Shown here piece after piece: positions 1 through 7,052 of a stretch of DNA of 26,072 nt. Within the stretch, counting starts at the first letter, position 1; each line of letters begins with the position of its first letter. The translations under genes and the position numbers were made by a program. Below the pieces are notes generated by a model. That model ran no database searches. It saw only the letters and a program-made list of their open reading frames with translations, and was not told the DNA's origin. The stretch spans positions 1-26,072 of the forward strand of contig CAKQZO010000006.1 in NCBI GenBank assembly GCA_934293835.1, given 5' to 3'. Origin of the DNA: an uncultured Lacticaseibacillus sp. (GTDB taxonomy: Bacteria > Bacillota > Bacilli > Lactobacillales > Lactobacillaceae).

Positions 1-106
1 ATACTGGAGTGAAGCCGTTTAGAAACAGACAAAACTTTATATTATTTCATCTGTCAACTTGACAGGGCCTAGTGCACTTCTCGGCAGGGGCCGGTTTTGA
101 TGTTTA

Positions 107-1888
107 CTACTCGGCCGAATCGATAATCGGTGCGGCCACCAGCTTCAATGCGGTGACGGCAACGCCTTCGGTTTCCATGACGATCACCGTGTTGTGACGC
201 TGCAACAAACCATCAGGCACGTAGAGACTGTGGATCGGCCCCCGCGACCAGTAACGGCCGATGTTGACTCCGTTAACTAGCACGCAACCTTTGCCATAAG
301 CGCGACAGTCGATGAAAGTATTGGCTGGTTCATCGATATCGAAGGTGAAGCGGGTGAGCATGGGCTGGCCATTAGTCGGCAAGGCGGCTGTGGTGAACGG
401 CAGCTGCGCCACCATGGCTGCGTCGCAGGCGAGGCCGAATTGTTGCCAATGGTCCCGAAATTGGTGGTCGACCATCACGCCGGTACGGATGCCTTTTTGC
501 TGCGTCGTCGCGGTGAGCTTGTAACCGTAGTTGACCCGGCCGAGGTTCTCGATCAAGATGTCAAGCGTCAGGGTCGCGCCTGGCAAGTCGCCGGGGATCG
601 TCAGCGGGGTCCCAATTGCCTCATACAGCTGGGTGGCGAGCGGCCGGCCATTGATGAAAACCTGCGCGCGGTCGCCGGCATCGACGATGCGCAGACTCTG
701 CTCGTGGTGGTAATTCTTCAAGGTCGTGCGGTATAAGACATAGCCATACGGGTAATCGAGTTGCTCGAAAGTCTGTGGAGACAAGTTGACCTGTACAGGC
801 AAGGCCGCCACATGCGCAAGCAAAGCACAGTGTCCGTCCGGCGCATACGCCCCGAAGCCGCGCGTCGACGGCACGATCGGTGCGGCCTGGGCAACTTCCG
901 GGAATTGCTCATGGATGACGCGTTTTAAGGCCGTATACTTGGCCGTCGGGGCGCCCCATTCGGTGAGCGGCGCATCGTAATCATAGCTGGTGACCTGTGG
1001 CAGATCGCGGGTGCCGCGCGCCGAGCACCCGTTCATGAACCCGAAGTTGGTGCCGCCACGGAACATATACAGGTTCAGACTGCCGCGTTTCAGCAGCTGC
1101 GCGATGTCCGTCGCGAATTCACTGGCATCGCGGCGGATCACCGGTTCGCCCCAGCGGTTGAACCAGCCATCCCAATATTCCATACACATCAGCGGCCACT
1201 GCCGGTGGTGGGCTTGGTGAAAGGCTGCTAACGCGTCAAAATTGGCCGAAGCGTGCGAACCGAAGTTGCCGGTGGTCAGCACCCCTTGGTCGGCCATGTT
1301 GCCGGCGTCCAAGGCTTCCGGCCAGGTGCCATCGGCGGTGAATAGCGGCACATCGATGCCACCTTGCTCCAGCATCGTCTTGATTGCGGTCAGATACGCC
1401 CGGTCTTCACCATAGGAACCATATTCGTTTTCGACCTGCATCATTAACACCGGGCCGCCGTGCGTCACCTGCCAGTTAACTAGGCGCGGCAAGAGCTCAT
1501 CGTAATAGGCTTGCACGGCGGCGAGAAACTGCGGGTCACTCGATCGCAGGCGCATGGGCGTTTTTAACAACCACGCCGGTAGCCCGCCGAATTCCCACTC
1601 CGCACAGATGAAGGGGGTCGGGCGCAACAGCACATACAGCCCCAACTCCTGCGCCAGCGCGAGGAACGCCTCGAGGTTGTATTGCCCATCGAATGTGAAG
1701 CGCCCTTGCTGCGGTTCATGACCATTCCAAGGGATATAGGTCTCCACGGTGTTGAACCCCAGCGCCTTGAGGTTGCACAGCGTCAGGCGCCACTGGCTGG
1801 GATGAATGCGGAAATAATGCACCGCACCGGATAAGATGGTGAACGGCTTACCGTCTAGGTAGAAGCGGTCTTTAATCGTAAATTGCAT
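107..1888 (-). CDS. GH35 beta-galactosidase (BgaC/GnbG-like)
   Basis: This is an intracellular exo-beta-galactosidase of glycoside hydrolase family 35, with 593 residues, the usual length of compact bacterial BgaC-type enzymes. The TIM-barrel spans about residues 5-330. The acid/base glutamate is E155 in QVENEYGSYG and the nucleophile is E237 in MEYWDGWF. A beta-rich C-terminal half follows. There is no signal peptide. The ATG at 1888 is chosen because AAAGGA lies 7 nt upstream; a longer frame to 1921 would start inside the upstream hairpin. It is the last gene of the leftward PTS operon. Known relatives include pneumococcal BgaC (Gal-beta-1,3-GlcNAc) and L. casei GnbG, a GH35 enzyme acting on PTS-imported galacto-N-biose or lacto-N-biose. 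I infer a similar role on sugar delivered by the adjacent PTS; whether the substrate is phosphorylated cannot be told. Confidence 0.93.
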   Translation of the reverse strand: MQFTIKDRFYLDGKPFTILSGAVHYFRIHPSQWRLTLCNLKALGFNTVETYIPWNGHEPQQGRFTFDGQYNLEAFLALAQELGLYVLLRPTPFICAEWEFGGLPAWLLKTPMRLRSSDPQFLAAVQAYYDELLPRLVNWQVTHGGPVLMMQVENEYGSYGEDRAYLTAIKTMLEQGGIDVPLFTADGTWPEALDAGNMADQGVLTTGNFGSHASANFDALAAFHQAHHRQWPLMCMEYWDGWFNRWGEPVIRRDASEFATDIAQLLKRGSLNLYMFRGGTNFGFMNGCSARGTRDLPQVTSYDYDAPLTEWGAPTAKYTALKRVIHEQFPEVAQAAPIVPSTRGFGAYAPDGHCALLAHVAALPVQVNLSPQTFEQLDYPYGYVLYRTTLKNYHHEQSLRIVDAGDRAQVFINGRPLATQLYEAIGTPLTIPGDLPGATLTLDILIENLGRVNYGYKLTATTQQKGIRTGVMVDHQFRDHWQQFGLACDAAMVAQLPFTTAALPTNGQPMLTRFTFDIDEPANTFIDCRAYGKGCVLVNGVNIGRYWSRGPIHSLYVPDGLLQRHNTVIVMETEGVAVTALKLVAAPIIDSAE

Positions 1889-1908
1889 ATGCGTGTCCTT
1901 TCGTGACG

Positions 1909-1945
1909 AGAAGCGCCGCAATCCCTCGGCGATTGCGGCGCTTCT
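1909..1945 (-). other. Perfect 15-bp intercistronic hairpin
   Basis: An inverted repeat with arms 1909-1923 and 1931-1945 pairs perfectly over 15 bp around a 7-nt loop. It lies between the GH88 stop and the GH35 ribosome binding site. No T-tract follows on the minus strand, so it is not an ordinary terminator. An mRNA-processing or stabilising hairpin, or a partial attenuator that lowers GH35 expression relative to upstream genes, is likely. Confidence 0.7.
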
Positions 1946-1958
1946 TAGGATACCTGAA

Positions 1959-3122
1959 TTACCAGAACGTCGCCCAAGTCGGATCAGCTAAGCGCTGCAA
2001 AGCTTCCATGTAGAAGTAATCCCCCCACAGGTTCGCCTCATCGATGCCTTTGCCTTCGCTGAACGCATACACGCTGTGTTGGAGTAGGCCTTCTTGGTCG
2101 GCGGTGGTGCGATAACGCGCGGCCAGTTCATGCACAATCCCCCGCGCCAGGGCCACCCCGTCGTCACAATAGCCTTGTGCCTGGGCCTCGATCAGGCCGC
2201 AAGCAACGATGGCTGCGGCGGAACTATCCTTGGGCTGGCGGTCGGCCGCGCTGAACGTCAGGTCCCAATAAGGCATGAGATCCGCACTGAGATGTGTTAG
2301 GTAATAGACCAACAGACGCTGATATTGGTCGCGCTCGGCGGCCTCGGGGCTGAACTTGCGATACAGCGGCATCCCCAACAGGATCCACGCCTGCCCCCGC
2401 GCCCAACACGAGTCATCGGCAAACCCTTGATGCGTCGCCCCATGGTCCGGCGCGCCGGTCACCGGGTCGAAATAGAAGGTGTGATAGGTCGACTGATCCG
2501 GCCGAATGATGTTGGTGACCACGCTACGATAGTGTGCCTGCGCGATGGTCTTGTATTGCGCATCGCCAGACAAGCGGCTGGCCTCAAACAGCAACGGCAG
2601 ATTCAGCAGCGAGTCGATGATCAAGCGGTATTCGTTGGCGGCTCCGGGTTCGCCCCAGGCCTGGATGAACTGCCCGCGCGGCTGGAAGCGTCGTGTGAGG
2701 GCTTGGGCGGCCGCGATAGTCAGCCGCTTGCTCGCGTCATCGTGGGTCCGAGTGTAGTGGGCGTAACTCGATAGTGAATACAAGAAGCCGATGTCGTGAT
2801 GATCTAAGACGAAGTGGTCAGCCAAGCGTCGCTTGAAACTGACCAGCTGAGCTTGGATCGTCTGCGTCGTTGCCGCGTCGGGCCAATGCCAGTTCTTGAG
2901 CAGTAACATCGCCGTCCAGAAGCCGTTGGTCCAGTCATCGTTATCCTTGATGCGATAGCGCATATCAGTGGTGCAAGCTGAGGGATAGTGTCCGACAAAA
3001 CGCGGTAGCATCGCGTCTAGGCGCCGGGCGCACCATTGCAGTTGGGCCTGCGCCCAAGTGGCATCCACACCCTGCCCGGCCGCACGCAGTTGGGCGGCTA
3101 TCTCTGTTGCAGTGGGATTCAT
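1959..3122 (-). CDS. GH88 unsaturated glucuronyl hydrolase
   Basis: This cytosolic enzyme hydrates the 4,5-unsaturated uronic acid at the non-reducing end of oligosaccharides made by polysaccharide lyases, releasing the sugar beyond it. The 387 residues fit the (alpha/alpha)6-barrel GH88 family. Landmarks are NDDWTNGFW (61-69), HHDIGF (108-113), IIDSLLNLPLL (168-178), YHTFYFDPVTG (213-223), HQGFADDSCWARGQAW (231-246) and GDYFYMEAL near the C terminus. D110 and D170 correspond to the two catalytic aspartates of the Bacillus enzyme. There is no signal peptide. GGAGG lies 6 nt before the ATG. It starts 13 bp after the IIB gene. In streptococci GH88 genes sit with a mannose-family PTS that imports unsaturated hyaluronan or chondroitin disaccharides. 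No lyase or ketouronate-pathway gene is visible here. GH105 is a less likely alternative. Confidence 0.92.
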   Translation of the reverse strand: MNPTATEIAAQLRAAGQGVDATWAQAQLQWCARRLDAMLPRFVGHYPSACTTDMRYRIKDNDDWTNGFWTAMLLLKNWHWPDAATTQTIQAQLVSFKRRLADHFVLDHHDIGFLYSLSSYAHYTRTHDDASKRLTIAAAQALTRRFQPRGQFIQAWGEPGAANEYRLIIDSLLNLPLLFEASRLSGDAQYKTIAQAHYRSVVTNIIRPDQSTYHTFYFDPVTGAPDHGATHQGFADDSCWARGQAWILLGMPLYRKFSPEAAERDQYQRLLVYYLTHLSADLMPYWDLTFSAADRQPKDSSAAAIVACGLIEAQAQGYCDDGVALARGIVHELAARYRTTADQEGLLQHSVYAFSEGKGIDEANLWGDYFYMEALQRLADPTWATFW

Positions 3123-3135
3123 GGCGGGCCTCCAA

Positions 3136-3615
3136 TCACAGGAACTTCTCGATGGAGACGTCTGGGTCGTCTGGCACCATCACCGCAGACACGCTGACCC
3201 CACGGGCTAACAAGGCCTTGATGTCGGCAAGCTCTTGTTCAGTCAGGCTGACCGACTTCTTAACTTGCGTGGTCTCTGGGCGATTGGACATGTTACCGAT
3301 GTTGATCTTATCGAAGCTCAAGCCGGCATCGAGCAGATCCAATAACACCTTAGGGCGTTTGACTACCAACAAGACGCGCTGGTTGGCATACTTGTCGGCT
3401 TGGATATTGGCAATGGCCTTAGCTTCCGTGATGATCGACGTCGCGATTCCACTTGGTGCGGCCATCCTGAGCGCTGCCTTTTGCACCGGATCGTTGGCGA
3501 CTTGATCATCGATGACCATGATGCGCGAAGCGTGCAAGCCGGTCGCCCAGCGGTTAGCAACTTGGCCGTGGATCAAGCGATCATCGATACGGATATTAAC
3601 GAAACCTTTCATCAT
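3136..3615 (-). CDS. PTS mannose/sorbose-family EIIB
   Basis: This is the cytoplasmic phosphocarrier that takes phosphate from EIIA and passes it to the sugar during transport through the IIC-IID complex. It has 159 residues, normal for a free-standing mannose-family IIB. The phosphorylated histidine is H16 in RIDDRLIHGQV, the family signature. Two ATG codons stand side by side. AGGGGG lies 4 nt before the first and 7 nt before the second, so the protein may start at Met2 (3612). The gene lies 15 bp after the IID gene and 13 bp before the GH88 gene, within one operon. IIB is the component most tied to sugar choice within gnb, aga and glycosaminoglycan systems, but the sequence alone does not tell me which. 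Confidence 0.93.
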   Translation of the reverse strand: MMKGFVNIRIDDRLIHGQVANRWATGLHASRIMVIDDQVANDPVQKAALRMAAPSGIATSIITEAKAIANIQADKYANQRVLLVVKRPKVLLDLLDAGLSFDKINIGNMSNRPETTQVKKSVSLTEQELADIKALLARGVSVSAVMVPDDPDVSIEKFL

Positions 3616-3630
3616 ATTACCCCCTATTGG

Positions 3631-4431
3631 TTATGAGAAAATCTTCAAGTTGAATGCCAAGATGCCGACGACGATCAGAATCAGAGTGACGCGCGTCGAG
3701 TTCATCTTCTTGCGCCCTAACAACCAATACGTCAACAACACGACCAAGGCCGGGGCCAAGGCTGGCATGATCTGGTCAGCCAGCGACTGGATGGAAACCT
3801 TGACGCCACCGTTCTTGAAGCTATACGCCCAAGTGGCAGTGATGACCGACGGGATCAACGCTCCGATCACGGTCATCCCCAAGACATTTGCGGCTTTGGT
3901 AATTTTCTTGAGGCGGTCGCCTAAGTTATCGATCAGCTTGACCCCTTCGCGATAACCCATTGCGAAGAAGGAACGCATGATACCCAGGCGCAAGATTCCA
4001 AAAGCAATCCAGAGAATCAGGCCCAGCGGGTTGCCTTTGAGTGCCATGTACGACGCGATGGAACCGATGATGGTGTTGGGAATCACGGCAAACAGCGTGT
4101 CGCCGATTCCGGCTAAGGGCCCCATCATCCCGGTTTTCAACCCGGCAATCGCGTCATTCGCCGTGACGCCTTGGTGTTCTTGAATCGCGCCGTCGACGCC
4201 CAAGATGATTGGCGCCATGGAGTTGTTGGTGTTGAAGAATTGCAGTTCATTCATCGCCGCGGCCACCCCGTCATCGGAGTCGCCGTATAGCCGATGCAGC
4301 AACGGATACATGGCATAATAATAGCCTTGGCCCTGCATCTTCTCGTAGTTCCAGCCGGCTTGGCCGAAGAAGTACCACCGCCAGAACGTCCGCTTCATTT
4401 CAGGAGTCATTGTGATCTTCTCTTTACTCAT
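3631..4431 (-). CDS. PTS mannose-family EIID membrane component
   Basis: This is one of two membrane subunits that form the sugar channel. It has 266 residues from the chosen start. The N-terminal part is cytoplasmic and carries the family pattern FGQAGWNYEKMQGQGYYYA and GMMGPLAGIGDT (about residue 100). Hydrophobic segments follow near residues 115-140, 185-205 and 220-260. The third in-frame ATG at 4431 is preferred because GGAGG lies 9 nt upstream, whereas the ATG at 4440 abuts it directly. The start overlaps the IIC stop by 8 nt (ATGAGTAA), so translation is probably coupled and IIC and IID would be made in equal amounts. Confidence 0.92.
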   Translation of the reverse strand: MSKEKITMTPEMKRTFWRWYFFGQAGWNYEKMQGQGYYYAMYPLLHRLYGDSDDGVAAAMNELQFFNTNNSMAPIILGVDGAIQEHQGVTANDAIAGLKTGMMGPLAGIGDTLFAVIPNTIIGSIASYMALKGNPLGLILWIAFGILRLGIMRSFFAMGYREGVKLIDNLGDRLKKITKAANVLGMTVIGALIPSVITATWAYSFKNGGVKVSIQSLADQIMPALAPALVVLLTYWLLGRKKMNSTRVTLILIVVGILAFNLKIFS

Positions 4432-5206
4432 CTTCATCATCCTCCGAAGTCATTCCCGCACTTGCTGGTGTTGCCTGATGCTCATCGGCATTGAACACGA
4501 CAAGCGCGATTGCTAAGCCGACCATGGCCGCACCGATCACCGGTACCTTCAAGAACGCGGCCAAGAAGAAACCGACTAACAAGAAGGCGAAGTTGGCGCG
4601 AATCGGCAAATACCGTAGCAAGATCGCGATCCCCAGTGCAGGTAAGATTCCACCGGCGGTTTTAAGCCCACTCATCAGCCAAGTCGGCATGTTGTTGACG
4701 ACATTTTGCACAAAAGCGGAACCAAAAACCAGCGCGAGGAATACGGGTAGCATACGCGACAAGGAGGTCGGGATGATGCCCAGCAAGTTCATGTATGTGG
4801 CCTGCTTGAGCTTCTTTTCCTGCACCAGCTTCTCGGCACGATGTTGGAAGAACGTGTTACAGAAGCGCGCCAGCACGTCGAGTTGAATCATCAGCAGCCC
4901 GATCGGCACCGCGAGCGTCGCGCCGAACTGCGCGCCTTTGCCAGACAGCACGGCGAAGGTCGTGCCCAACAAGGCCCCAGTCATGTAATCAGGCATCGAC
5001 GAGCCGCCAAAGTTTCCGACCCCGAGTACCAGCAGGTTCAAGGTCCCACCGACGATCAGGCCGGTTTGGACATCACCTAAAATCAGCCCAGCGAAGAAGC
5101 CGGCCATGGTCGGCTTGACGGTGCCGAACGTCGTGTTGTTACCATCATAAATCGCCCAACCGGCATATAACGTAATCAATAAGATTTGCCACCATTGGAT
5201 TTGCAT
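4424..5206 (-). CDS. PTS mannose-family EIIC membrane component
   Basis: This is the second membrane subunit of the transporter and the main substrate-binding part in this family. It has 260 residues. At least six hydrophobic segments are visible, and the N-terminal GGTLNLLVLGVGNFGGSSMPD region is typical of IIC of the sorbose/N-acetylgalactosamine branch. The C terminus is an acidic tail (SEDDEDE) whose codons contain the ribosome binding site and start of the IID gene. AGGAGG lies 9 nt before the ATG. The gene starts 99 bp after the gntR stop. No convincing promoter was seen in that gap, so readthrough from the gntR promoter is likely. Confidence 0.92.
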   Translation of the reverse strand: MQIQWWQILLITLYAGWAIYDGNNTTFGTVKPTMAGFFAGLILGDVQTGLIVGGTLNLLVLGVGNFGGSSMPDYMTGALLGTTFAVLSGKGAQFGATLAVPIGLLMIQLDVLARFCNTFFQHRAEKLVQEKKLKQATYMNLLGIIPTSLSRMLPVFLALVFGSAFVQNVVNNMPTWLMSGLKTAGGILPALGIAILLRYLPIRANFAFLLVGFFLAAFLKVPVIGAAMVGLAIALVVFNADEHQATPASAGMTSEDDEDE

Positions 5207-5305
5207 GAATAATTGCCTCCTGAATAAGGGTAAATAACAGCATGTCGGTGGATTAGCGCACCAGATCGCACAGATTGTGCAGTCATAGCGGCGCGAAGTC
5301 AGCGC

Positions 5306-6010
5306 TTAATGGCGCTCCACCTCGACTTCGAAATAATCCCAACGTTTGTAACTCTCGACATATTCGACGCAACTGCCATCGGCCAAAAAACTATGGCGCT
5401 TGATCAGCGCAGCCGGATAGTCGCGATCAGTCATCTGGAGCAACTTAGCGTCTTCTGTCGGCATCGGGAAAACGATCTCGGTGCTTTCAGTCATCGGGGC
5501 GCTGAACAGGTCTAAGTCGCTGTCGGCTCGGATTCGTTCATATAAAGCCTGATAATACTGCGAATCATTCAACGCACGCGGGTTGAAATAATCTGCGGTC
5601 AGATAGGTGTGCTGCACATATACCGGCACCCCATCGATCTTGCGTAAGCGGAGGATGTGATAGTAATGATCTGCTCTGGGCGTCTGCAGCTCCGCCAAAA
5701 TCCGGGGGTTGCTTGCGGCCTGCATGCTCACAACCACGACCTCTTCGCCGTCTGCATTACGCTCATCATCGCGTTTGAGGTTAACGCGCTCACCTACTGG
5801 CTCTTGAGCGACGAAAGTGCCTTTGCCTTGCTGACGCTCCAAGAGGCCTGCGGTGACTAAGGCATTGATGGCCTTGATCACCGTAGCGGAACTGACCCCG
5901 AAACGCTTCTTAAGTTCCGATTCCGAATAAAAGCGATCTCCTGGATGAAATTCGTCGCTGTTGAGCTTGTAACGCATAAATTGTTCGACTTGTTTATATT
6001 TTAATGCCAT
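5306..6010 (-). CDS. GntR/HutC-family regulator with UTRA domain
   Basis: This is a local transcription repressor of 234 residues. An N-terminal winged helix (about residues 5-70) carries FYSESELKKRFGVSSATVIKAI and the wing GLLERQQGKGTFV. A UTRA ligand-binding domain occupies about residues 95-230. GGAGG lies about 10 nt before the ATG. It is the first gene of the leftward operon and is divergent from the EIIA gene. GGTTAACC palindromes occur just upstream of both start codons. Family knowledge suggests that a phosphorylated sugar taken up by this PTS releases it from DNA; the ligand is not identifiable here. The layout is close to gnbR of L. casei and to hyaluronate or galactosamine PTS clusters. 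Confidence 0.93.
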   Translation of the reverse strand: MALKYKQVEQFMRYKLNSDEFHPGDRFYSESELKKRFGVSSATVIKAINALVTAGLLERQQGKGTFVAQEPVGERVNLKRDDERNADGEEVVVVSMQAASNPRILAELQTPRADHYYHILRLRKIDGVPVYVQHTYLTADYFNPRALNDSQYYQALYERIRADSDLDLFSAPMTESTEIVFPMPTEDAKLLQMTDRDYPAALIKRHSFLADGSCVEYVESYKRWDYFEVEVERH

Positions 6011-6026
6011 AATGCTCGTCCTCCAC

Positions 6027-6077
6027 TTAACCGGTTAACCTTGACTAGAAGATAACATGAAATCGGTTACTTGTAAA
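6027..6077 (-). promoter_or_regulatory. gntR-operon promoter with operators and cre-like site
   Basis: On the minus strand, TTTACA (6072-6077) and TATCTT (6049-6054) are separated by 17 bp. TCGGTTAC (6063-6070) lies in the spacer. A perfect TTAACCGGTTAA palindrome (6027-6038), overlapping GGTTAACC (6033-6040), lies between the likely start site and the ribosome binding site. These are probable autoregulatory operators. The stretch 6072-6085 fits most of the catabolite-repression cre consensus (TGTAAACGCT) but diverges at its end. Confidence 0.6.
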
Positions 6078-6184
6078 CGCTGAATTTTATGCAGTGATTT
6101 TTCTCATAATCTCGCGATGCTTTGCGGTGTCAGGTGTTCACCGCCGAAATTAGCAACCGCGCCTCCTTGAATTCTCATGTTGAG

Positions 6185-6243
6185 TTGACGAATTTATAGA
6201 ATACGGTTACATTGAACACATCAAAATAAAAAGAGGTTAACCG
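6185..6243 (+). promoter_or_regulatory. EIIA promoter with GntR operators
   Basis: TTGACG (6185-6190) and TACATT (6208-6213) are spaced by 17 bp. ACGGTTAC (6203-6210) overlaps the -10 element. GGTTAACCG (6235-6243) overlaps the ribosome binding site AGAGG and repeats the 8-bp core found upstream of gntR at 6033-6040. Shared sites at both divergent promoters point to joint control by the adjacent GntR protein. A separate 6-bp hairpin (6124-6144) lies between the two promoters. Confidence 0.6.
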
Positions 6244-6244
6244 T

Positions 6245-6646
6245 ATGAGTGAATTGATCTTGATCAGCCATGGCCAATTGAGTGTCCAACTGAAGGCGAC
6301 TGCCGAGATGATCATGGGGCCGCAACCCAATGTATCCGCAGTGTGCTTGATGCCTAACGAAGGCCCCGAAGATTTCCGTAAGAAACTGGAGACCACGCTG
6401 GCCGGTAGGAAAGACGTGACGGTGTTTGCCGACCTGCTCGGCGGCACACCGGCGAACATCGCGTCGCGTCTGTTGTTAGAAGGCAAGGCAGACTATGCAC
6501 TGTATGCCGGCATGAACCTGCCGATGGTGATCAGCTTCATCAACGCGGAGCTGGTCCACACACCAGCCGATTACGTGGCTGATGCCCAAGGCGGGGTCGT
6601 ATCCGTCAACGCGCTTTTAACCGCCGCCAATGATGATGACGAATAG
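6245..6646 (+). CDS. PTS mannose-family EIIA
   Basis: This cytoplasmic phosphocarrier accepts phosphate from HPr and hands it to EIIB. It has 133 residues, the normal length for a free IIA. The phosphorylated residue is H9 in LILISHGQLS. DLLGGTPANIAS (about residues 61-72) is a typical fold element. The C terminus is acidic (NDDDE). AGAGG precedes the ATG by 8 nt and overlaps an operator. The gene is transcribed away from its partners, which lie in the leftward operon. No terminator follows it, so the 58-aa gene downstream may share its transcript. Confidence 0.93.
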   Translation: MSELILISHGQLSVQLKATAEMIMGPQPNVSAVCLMPNEGPEDFRKKLETTLAGRKDVTVFADLLGGTPANIASRLLLEGKADYALYAGMNLPMVISFINAELVHTPADYVADAQGGVVSVNALLTAANDDDE

Positions 6647-6798
6647 CCGTACTTAGCAACAACGCCCTTGCCTCGGCACAATTACGAATCAATCTTTTAA
6701 TAAAAATCGTTTGGTACTCGTCCGCCGATGCCGCCGAATCGTTTCACTTGGGATTATTCCAACTCGCGTGCATACTTGGTCGCAAGGAGGACGCGACC

Positions 6799-6975
6799 AT
6801 GCAAAAAGAAGCGATTATGTTCATTGAGCACGACGAATTCGCCACGATTGAGTACAAGGGCAAAACGATTGCCATCACCATCGGCGAAGCGCACGTAGAG
6901 TTTGCCCATGATGAAGATGGCAACAACGTCGAAATCGTGCACAACGCAGATGGTTCAATTATAGTACTGGCTTAA
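6799..6975 (+). CDS. Small acidic protein of unknown function (58 aa)
   Basis: I do not recognise this protein. It has 58 residues, is rich in acidic residues and histidine, and alternates short beta-like stretches (FATIEYKGKTIAITI, VEIVHNADGSIIVLA), which suggests a small all-beta fold. No membrane segment or signal peptide is seen. AAGGAGG lies 8 nt before the ATG, a strong signal, and a terminator follows the stop codon. It lies 152 bp after the EIIA gene on the same strand, so it may belong to the PTS regulon or be independent. An upstream in-frame ATG at 6748 lacks a comparable ribosome binding site. Confidence 0.75.
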   Translation: MQKEAIMFIEHDEFATIEYKGKTIAITIGEAHVEFAHDEDGNNVEIVHNADGSIIVLA

Positions 6976-6982
6976 CCCACGC

Positions 6983-7022
6983 AAAAACACCACCGCACAC
7001 AATTAAGCGCGGTGGTGTTTTT
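6983..7022. terminator. Bidirectional terminator
   Basis: Arms 6983-6996 and 7009-7022 form a 14-bp perfect stem with an A-run before and a T-run after. It can end rightward transcription of the 58-aa gene and leftward transcription of the first sstT gene. Confidence 0.9.
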
Positions 7023-7052
7023 GATTAAGGCATAGGAGTCACGCGAGTCAGG

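Noticed and set aside
51..66. CTGTCAA-C-TTGACAG inverted repeat near the window edge, downstream of the GH35 gene
   Set aside because: Seven-bp arms with a 1-nt spacer could be an operator for a gene outside the window, but nothing in view supports it, and it has no terminator features.
2325..2774. 149-codon plus-strand frame inside the GH88 gene
   Set aside because: It is antisense to a clear enzyme gene, lacks a ribosome binding site, and its composition is a mirror of GC-rich codons. The same applies to the long frames opposite oppA, ilvD and pyrD.
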